Of a DNA stretch of 64,000 nucleotides, positions 57,593-64,000 are shown piece by piece. The translations under genes were made by a program, and so were the position numbers. The stretch lies in NCBI GenBank assembly GCA_933207985.1, contig OW240912.1, positions 228,416,861 to 228,480,860 of the forward strand, written 5' to 3'. Position 1 is the stretch's first letter; each line of letters starts with the position of its first letter. Source of the DNA: Pelobates cultripes (taxonomy: Eukaryota > Chordata > Amphibia > Anura > Pelobatidae). The notes beneath the pieces were generated by a model, which saw nothing but the letters and a program-made list of their open reading frames with translations, was not told the origin of the DNA and did not search any database.

Positions 57593-58282
57593 TTAAAGGA
57601 TCACTATAGGGTCAGGAACACAAACATATGCTGGCTTATGTCATTTCCAACTCCAAGCACAATGTGTGCCTAATTTCTGTCTATGAGTTCATACAGCATT
57701 TCTAAAGATGCCAAAGTTGCATATATATTTAATTAAGAGGACATGCTTTTTAGCATCACATAGCAACTACTTGTAAAGATCAATCATTACTCAAAAATAT
57801 GGTTGAGATAGATAGAGATATATATATATATATATAAAAATAAATAAAAGGTGTCAAGATATGTGTCACTATAGTGTCAAGAATGTAGGTTTGTTGAATC
57901 AATGCATCTCTATACAAAGCGTGTAGAAAGTAAGTGCTGCACATTGTGCTGTATCGGGATAGGAAGCTGCTTTAGTGGCCATCTGAGTGACTGCCCTAGA
58001 GGTATTACTGGGCAGCAATGCAACCAATGCCTTTTTCTGAAAAGGCAGTGTTTACAGTGCTCAAATTGCAGGAAAACTTGCCATAGACATTAAGCTGTAG
58101 TGCAGTGATGGCTAACCTTGACACCAAAAATTGTTTCTGGACTACATTTCCCATGATGCTCAGCTAGCTTTTAGACTCTAAAAGCTAGCTGAGCATCATG
58201 GAAAACTTAGTCCAGAAAAAGTATGGTGTCAAGGTTAGCCATCACTGCTGAAGTGGTTCTGGTGACTATTGCATCCCTTTAA
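57593..58282. mobile_element. TTAA MITE with nested hAT MITE
   Basis: TTAA at 57593-57596 and 58279-58282. Left end AAAGGATCACTATAGGGTCA, right end GGTGACTATTGCATCCC. The interior matches 21497-22032 (CTGAAAAGGCAGTGTTTACA). The hAT MITE at 58103-58247 is inserted in it. Confidence 0.82.
58103..58247. mobile_element. Palindromic hAT MITE, sister of 19003-19149
   Basis: Ends CAGTGATGGCTAACCTTG and CAAGGTTAGCCATCACTG. Flanking octamers CTGTAGTG and CTGAAGTG differ at one base. The central arms pair (TCTAAAAGCTAGCTGAGCAT region). Confidence 0.9.
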
Positions 58283-58429
58283 AATACAGAGCTAGCCAGA
58301 AAAATATATATGCACTTCAGCAAAAGAAAAACCTGTCTAAATATTTTAAATTCATTCAGACATCAGTAGATGAATGCAAGTTACCTTTGATCTCTACAAT
58401 TACTAGAGGTGCTCAAAGTGCTTGCCTTT

Positions 58430-58700
58430 AGCATCCATACACTTAGTACAGAGAGCTGCTGCCTAGGCAACATTGCCCCAAGTTTCCAGTGGGATTGCTG
58501 CACATGCTGTTTAAATTTTTTTGTGAACACACACACGGTACCATGGGTTCCAAACTTATCTCGAATTTGGGATATTGTCAGGTGTGTTGTAGGTTCTGTT
58601 GCAAACTTACATCTCCATTCTCAAATTTGAAATACCACTTTAAAAATGGTCTTGTTTTCCATAAATGACAACCGTGCCTTGGCCATTATGTTTGACTGTC
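58430..58700 (-). pseudogene. Mariner/DUF4817-type transposase N-terminal fragment
   Basis: On the minus strand the text reads MAKARLSFMENKTIFKV, a stop, then ATEPTTHLTISQIRDKFGTHGTVC. This resembles the helix-turn-helix start of transposases annotated with the DUF4817 domain, where EPPTRLTI-x-x-IRDKFE-x-x-GTV is typical. No catalytic domain follows; downstream text breaks off after KKFKQHVQQ. The open plus-strand frame over it (58409-58630) is a shadow. Confidence 0.5.
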
Positions 58701-59248
58701 CCAAGTTAAATGTTGATGCTAGAGTCATGAAGGTAACATCTTTTGAGAAAACATCATACTAACCATTGCTGCGGTAAATCGATCCAACTTCAAAAAAAGT
58801 CTATAGATATCATGTGTGAAAATGTGTATTACTATATTTCAGAATATAAGATTTGCAACAAAAGTAAAAAAAAAAAAAAGGCTCCTGCACGCCTTTACAC
58901 TCTTTTCATCAAACCCTTGTGTCACTTGTTCTTCCCTTCTCGTGTGTTACCTCACAAGACACAGTAGATGATTTTTCTGTCCCTCTACCTGGTCTAACAG
59001 GAAGCAGCTTCCTGCTCCCAAAGAGCAGCACCCTTTCAGAGCAGGTAGGGGATAAAGTTTAAACTCTACAAAGAGTTAAAAAATATATATATATGTATAC
59101 ACATACATATATACACTCTGGACTACTAATAATGGACTCTAATATACCATTAGGTATTTAACAGCATTTTTACAAATTGTTTTGTTTTTAGATACTGTTA
59201 AATAAAGTTCTTGTTTAAACCATCTGGGCTGCAGCACTTCTCGTTTTC
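58701..59248. other. No gene recognised
   Basis: Contains short A runs and TA repeats (59082-59110). Nothing else supported. Confidence 0.45.
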
Positions 59249-59578
59249 CTGACACTATAGGGTCATTAGGTCCCCCCCACCCTCAGGGCTCCCTCGGCGC
59301 TGGGGAACGCTCCTCCCTCTGCCAACAGCAGCTCTGAATGCGCGGCAAGAGCCGTGCGCGCTTTCAAACCGCCCGTAAGAAAGCATTACTCAATGCTGTC
59401 CTATGGACGTCCAGCGTCTGATTTTCACAGTGAGAATCGCGGAAGCGCCTCTAGCGGTTGTCAGTGAGACAGCCACTAGAGGCGGGATTAACCCTCGGTG
59501 AAACAAAATTAGAGGGACCTGGCACCCAGACCACTTCATTGAGCTGAAGTAGCCTGGGTGCCTCTAGTGGTCCTTTAA
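59249..59578. mobile_element. TTAA MITE, CTATAGGGTCA family, GC-rich
   Basis: Starts CCTGACACTATAGGGTCA and ends CCTCTAGTGGTCCTTTAA (TTAA at 59575-59578). Interior AAGCGCCTCTAGCGG and CCAGACCACTTCATTGAGCT match 60355-60782. The left TTAA is not visible, so the left end is slightly truncated. Confidence 0.7.
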
Positions 59579-60354
59579 CCACACTAAGCAGCTATACTGA
59601 GCCAGTATGCAGGCTCTATGTTTGTATGATAATCACCCTTAACCCATTACACTAAAGTATAAGAGGATTTACACTATATTCTGTATGTGGAAGAATTACA
59701 CATTTAGTGTTGTAGTTGCTATTTTCATTAAGAAAATCTAATTAGCATATTTGCACAGAAAATTATTTGCAATCTCTTGACAAGATAGACATCTATTTGT
59801 AACACACTACAAGGAGGTGTTTAAACCTCAAAATACAGTATATATTCCATTTTATTGATTATATAGAAACCATATCAAGGAGACTAGTGAAATAATAATG
59901 GGGATACTTAAAAACACATAAAATGAAAGTGAAGTTGCACTGTCCTAGCACTAAAATAAAACCATATGGGAGCCTTTTCAGTTAAAAAAAGGATCTTATA
60001 CACTGGCTATACAGACATTGTTTTCTTCACCTCTTTCAAGTTGATTGTATATTAGTGCACTTATGTTACTCTGCTAGCTGTACTGAGTATATTGCAGCCT
60101 GGGTATACACTTTATCTAGAGAATAACTATATCTACCAAAGGCTTTAATTGAAGATTTCTGGATAAGCCGTCCACATGATTTAATATTTTAAGATAAACA
60201 AGTAAAATGATTTAATATTATGAAAAATATTTCCTAATTTATTTTTTTACATATCAATATTTTTTTTATAAGATAATTCTTTTGATATTTTAAAAACAAA
60301 CTTGTAAAAAAATAAATAAAAATAAAATAAAAAAAAAAGTAGTTCAAAAAATAT
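59579..60354. other. No feature
   Basis: AT-rich intronic DNA ending in A-rich sequence near 60305-60340. Confidence 0.5.
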
Positions 60355-60782
60355 TTAAGGATCACTATAGTGTCAGGAAAACAAACAAATTTTCCTGAAA
60401 TTATATCATCCTTGGGACCCCCACCCTCAGATAAAACCCCTTCAGCCACTTACCTTTATCCTGGTGACCTCTCCTCCCCCGCGGATTGCACATGCGCAGC
60501 AAGAGTCGCGCGCGCATTGAAACAGTCCATAGGAAAGCATTTCTCAATGCTTTCCTATGGACGTTCTGCACGCTGGATGTGAAATTTGCATCCAGCGTCG
60601 CAGAAACGCCTCTAGCGGCTGTCAGGAAGAAAGCCACTAGAGGCTGTATTAACCCTGCAATGTAAACATAGCAGTTTCTCTGAAACTGCTATGTTTACAT
60701 CTGAAGGGTTAAAACCGGGGGGACCTGGACCCAGACCACTTCATTGAGCTGAAGTGGTCTGGGTGACTATAGTGTCCCTTAA
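60355..60782. mobile_element. TTAA MITE, CACTATAGTGTCAGG family, complete
   Basis: TTAA at 60355-60358 and 60779-60782. Left AAGGATCACTATAGTGTCAG, right GTGACTATAGTGTCCCTTAA. Contains internal inverted repeats such as GAAAGCATTTCTCAATGCTTTC and AGCAGTTTCTCTGAAACTGCT. Confidence 0.88.
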
Positions 60783-61369
60783 AGTCACTTGAAAAGCGTA
60801 TTCAATATTAAAAATCGAGGCCTGACTTAAAAAAAATATCAATATATCAAAAACAAAATATTAAAATCGATGCCTTATTGGTTAGATTTATAAAAAAATA
60901 TTTTTTTAAAGTCTCCAATACACATGCCTCTAAAAGTAAAGAATTTTTTTATTTTTTTTTTAAACAAACACCAATGGCATGTCATTTTAACACTTCAGCT
61001 GGAATTTCAGTCATTATTCCCAACCTTTTTCAACCAATGAGCATTTCAAAGAGAGCTAAATTGCCAAGGTACACTTAATTTTTTTTCCCTCCCACTTTGC
61101 CATCAAAACCTTTAAATGTCATTACTCAATGCCTTACTAGAAAAATATGCAGATTTGTAGCTAAATTTATCTAATTTAAAGGTGCTCTGCCACCACCATC
61201 CGACCTCCAAAAAGAGTAATTCATAAAGATAAAATCTTTATGAAATACTCAGATTGCCTTTGTTGTAATAGCACTATACTTCAGAACCCACATAAAGAGT
61301 ATGTGAATCAGGAGGTAAACACCAAGGGAAGAGTGAGTTGTGTGAGCCTACCACTGCAGGACTAGGAGT
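60783..61369. other. No feature
   Basis: AT-rich intronic DNA; nothing recognised. Confidence 0.5.
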
Positions 61370-61449
61370 TTAACCCCTTAAGGGCCAAACTTCTGCAATA
61401 AAAGGGAATCATGACATGTCACCCATGTCATGTATCCTTAAGGGGTTAA
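61370..61449. mobile_element. Miniature palindromic TTAACCCCTTAAGG element
   Basis: 80 bp, sister of 7002-7074. Its right TTAA (61446-61449) is also the left TTAA of the next MITE. Confidence 0.82.
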
Positions 61450-61937
61450 AGGAATACTCTCAGAAATACAAACGTGTATTCTTGACACAATATTGTTAAA
61501 GACACATTTTAGATACCCAGCCCTCTTGCCCCGTTCAAAAGGTATATAAAAAAAAAAAAACACACACACACACACTTTCCTTTATGCAAATGCCATGCTG
61601 ATCTCGCAGAGGTTGGTTCTGCCCCCGATTTGCCTCCTTGACTGAGATCATCAAAACTAACAATCTCAGCTAATCCAATGCTTCCCCATAGAAGAGCATA
61701 GGGAGGCTATTGCGCATGCGTGGTTTGTGCATTCCATCTCATCTCACTTAGTGCAGCATTGAACCAGGAAGCACCTCTTGTGGCTGTCTGAGTGACTGTC
61801 AATACAGGTGTTCTTTTGGCTGCAATGTAAAACCCGTCATTTTTCAGAAAAGGCAGTGTTTACATTAAAAAGCCTGCAGGGACAGGCAGTAGACACCAGA
61901 ACAACTTGTTCTTCTGGTGACAATAGTATCCCTTTAA
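61446..61937. mobile_element. TTAA MITE abutting the previous one
   Basis: TTAA at 61446-61449 and 61934-61937. Left AAAGGAATACTCTCAGAAAT, right GGTGACAATAGTATCCC. The interior matches 21497-22032 (CAATCTCAGC, GAAGCACCTC, GAAAAGGCAGTGTTTACATT). Confidence 0.8.
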
Positions 61938-62129
61938 TCTATCGTATCCTTGGTAAAGGCTCTTTACAGGTTACAGTGAAAAGAGTGTCCCCACCATGAA
62001 ATATTTTACCGTAGTAGCAGTACTCCTCTGAACCATCATAATCTAACATAACAAGCAAGCTGCTTTAGTGGGCAGGTATTTCTAGTAAAATAGTTGGACA
62101 AAATGAATAGCTGCTCGTTAAGGTTCTTT

Positions 62130-62436
62130 TTTAGCCAGTAATGGATGGAATATGGGGTGGGTGGCTAAAAACTACCTGGTGATCCCCGTAATAGGCGTGG
62201 CACACAATGTGTCAGAGTGCAGGCTGGCAATACTGGAAGCTGAGCTTAGTGAGTGACTGAGCACAAGTGAGCAATTACTGTGATCTGCAAAAGGCGGAGG
62301 GGCAGATCACAATCTCTGCCCCTGCCATATACGATGGAAGGCCAAAAAACAAACAAAAAAAACCCAACAACTGCTGCCAGTTCGAACCCGCAACTTCATA
62401 CCATCAAGTGACAGGAATTCTACACCACTGATAAAG
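62130..62436 (-). repeat. Possible tRNA-derived SINE
   Basis: On the minus strand, ATCAGTGGTGTAGAATTCC (A-box like, 62416-62434) is followed after tRNA-like spacing by GTTGCGGGTTCGAACTGGC (B box, about 62376-62394). A T/G-rich stretch and an unrelated body continue to about 62130. This is the internal promoter layout of a tRNA-derived SINE. Ends and family are not determined. Confidence 0.45.
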
Positions 62437-63730
62437 GAAATTAAACAGCAGATATTTATAGGGTTACTCAAAGCTACATGACCACTTCAGTGATTTGAAG
62501 CAGTAATGGTGTCTGGAGTTGTCCTGAAATGCTACACATACAATGTGTAATCCCTTTGCTGTCAGAGGTGTGACTCCACATCTGGCAACATCAATGCATT
62601 TCTAACATTGGAATGTTTCTTTGTTGATGGTGTAATTGTTTACATTAACTGGTGCCCCCTTCTTCAATTGGGAAATTAACACTGTGACCCATTCTTGAAG
62701 TGCTATGTAATCTGAGTTAAAGGAATACTCCACTGCCCAAATACAATTCAATGTTTAGTAGATATACCCACAATTAAAACATGCAGGCATTTAAATTATG
62801 CATGTTTTAATTGGAGATATATCTAAAAACAGCTTAGAAAAGCTGCAGCTCTCATCTGAAGTCTTTGCAAGCACTTACTTTCAAACCAATCCCAGACTTC
62901 CAATGGTTGTCCAATAACACACTTACCTATGCAGCAGTTCAATGAGAAGTCTTTGTAAGGTAGGTGCTTGGAGCAACTGCTTGAATCTTGAGTTTAGCTC
63001 CACTGAATAAGCAGGAAGTAACAAGATCAGTTCTCTGATTGACAAGCAGGGAGGGTGTAATAAGGTTAATTTATAAAAGATAATATTTCTATATAAATCT
63101 GTACTTTTTGTAAAATTAAAACAAAACAAAAGGGGACAGCCTTAAGCTTGCTGATTTGCAATGTGTGAAGTGCCCTATGGGTCTGGAGTTTACAATTAGC
63201 AATGCACCTTAAATAGATTCTTAAAGAGGGGATCTCCATTGCACCATGGAAGGAAATGCCACTACAGTAAATAACATTTTAGGCTACTGTATGGGGCCAG
63301 ATACATATGATGAGTGGGTTCCATTCAACAAGTACCAACTAAAATAGTATGGGTCCAGACCCACAGGTTAAGAATGGACTGCACCAAATATTTGAGAGAA
63401 ATGTCTGAGTGCCCCTGTACTTGCTTTGTTGCGTACACCAAGATTTATGACAAAAAAGTGGCCATTATAGTTCATGAAACTGTCATCTAGCTATTGTCAG
63501 GGTATTTATATCGGCAGACATTTTGTGCTATGATAGAAATTAAAAGTGTATATTCTGAGTCACTCTGAACAGACCAGACTCCATTTTGTTATTTTCAAGT
63601 TAACAAAAAGACACAAGATTTCTTTCTGTAAGACTAGCCACTTTGCCAGAGCTAAGAAATGCATAGCATAGTATAAACAAGTGATAAGAAGAATATAATC
63701 AATTCTAAACCCAGACAATTGTGACAGAGA

Positions 63731-63771
<41 letters not shown>

Positions 63772-64000
63772 ATTGTATGGAAAAGGGTAAACTTAGTTCA
63801 TGATCTGCTATATCAGAAAAAACACAGATTTGCCAGACACATAGCCTGGACAAAACTTAAAAAAACCCTTTGATCTGTGAAGGATACGTAAGTTATAGTG
63901 GTCATTTGAGATAAGCAAAATGACGTCAAAATAGCCACCAGGAAAAGTTAACTCTTTCCTGGATAGGTATGTTTAGTGGGACAAGACTGTCCTCTATAGA
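62437..64000. other. Intronic DNA with MITE ends and a TA microsatellite
   Basis: TTAAAGGAATACTCCACTGC at 62718 is a TTAA-MITE terminus whose partner end was not found. A (TA)n run occupies 63732-63769. No exon of vkorc1l1 or another gene was recognised. Confidence 0.45.
63732..63769. repeat. (TA)n microsatellite
   Basis: About 19 TA units. Confidence 0.95.

Larger units (their letters stand above)
40704..64000 (-). other. vkorc1l1: vkorc1l1 intron 1, partial
   Basis: Everything to the right of exon 2 is upstream of it in the gene. I found no candidate exon 1 on the minus strand, so intron 1 probably extends past the window. The human gene also has a very long first intron. The intron is mostly mobile DNA, listed below. 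Confidence 0.7.

Noticed and set aside
40704..64000. Search for vkorc1l1 exon 1
   Set aside because: No minus-strand frame with the N-terminal helix and loop cysteines expected of VKORC1L1 was seen; short exons can be missed by eye, but the simplest reading is that exon 1 lies outside the window.

Overview
The window reads as repeat-rich intronic and flanking DNA of a vertebrate, most probably a frog (Anura). The one host gene I can support is vkorc1l1 (vitamin K epoxide reductase complex subunit 1-like 1) on the minus strand. Two of its coding exons are present and intact: exon 2 at 40594-40703 (110 bp) and the terminal exon at 33830-34056, which carries the CIIC active-site motif and the stop codon. 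Exon 1 was not found and presumably lies beyond position 64000, so about 23 kb at the right side is intron 1, 6.5 kb is intron 2, and the DNA left of 33830 is 3'UTR passing into downstream intergenic DNA. The frog assignment rests on the repeat content: DIRS retrotransposons, very many TTAA-flanked MITEs, elements ending in TTAACCCCTTAAGG, and fold-back repeats of a kind I associate with amphibian genomes.

Left part (1-33.8 kb): a TTAA MITE; a degenerate plus-strand DIRS element (2.07-6.94 kb) whose tyrosine recombinase frame is still open with its R/H-R/Y residues; a minus-strand, ORF1-only L1-like element with target-site duplications (7.6-10.8 kb); a second, minus-strand DIRS element of another lineage bounded by about 140-bp inverted terminal repeats (12.94-17.81 kb) with a YLDN reverse transcriptase and a truncated recombinase; a 3.6-kb hAT-type element stuffed with other repeats (18.81-22.39 kb); and more TTAA MITEs. 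The stretch 27.8-33.8 kb is comparatively poor in repeats, as expected for a long 3'UTR.

Right part (33.8-64 kb): introns of vkorc1l1 filled with fold-back repeats, a Tc1-like transposon relic (45.07-46.48 kb), and a CR1-like LINE (46.82-51.42 kb) interrupted by a solo LTR (5-bp duplication), a TA-flanked MITE and a 1.5-kb fold-back element (14-bp duplication). Two 2-kb TTAACCCCTTAAGG elements follow (52.67-54.77 and 55.13-57.2 kb), then several more MITEs.

The most interesting observation is that three fold-back repeats (38.1, 50.6 and 56.8 kb), and possibly a fourth site at 24.1 kb, contain the same small module: CTGA-like core, a hairpin, then GAAACG. Its layout is that of a type I hammerhead ribozyme. 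The 50.6-kb copy keeps every core base I can check plus a 5-bp stem I. Together with the 14-bp target duplication this suggests non-autonomous Penelope-like (or retrozyme-like) retroelements. All calls are by eye; no database search was run.
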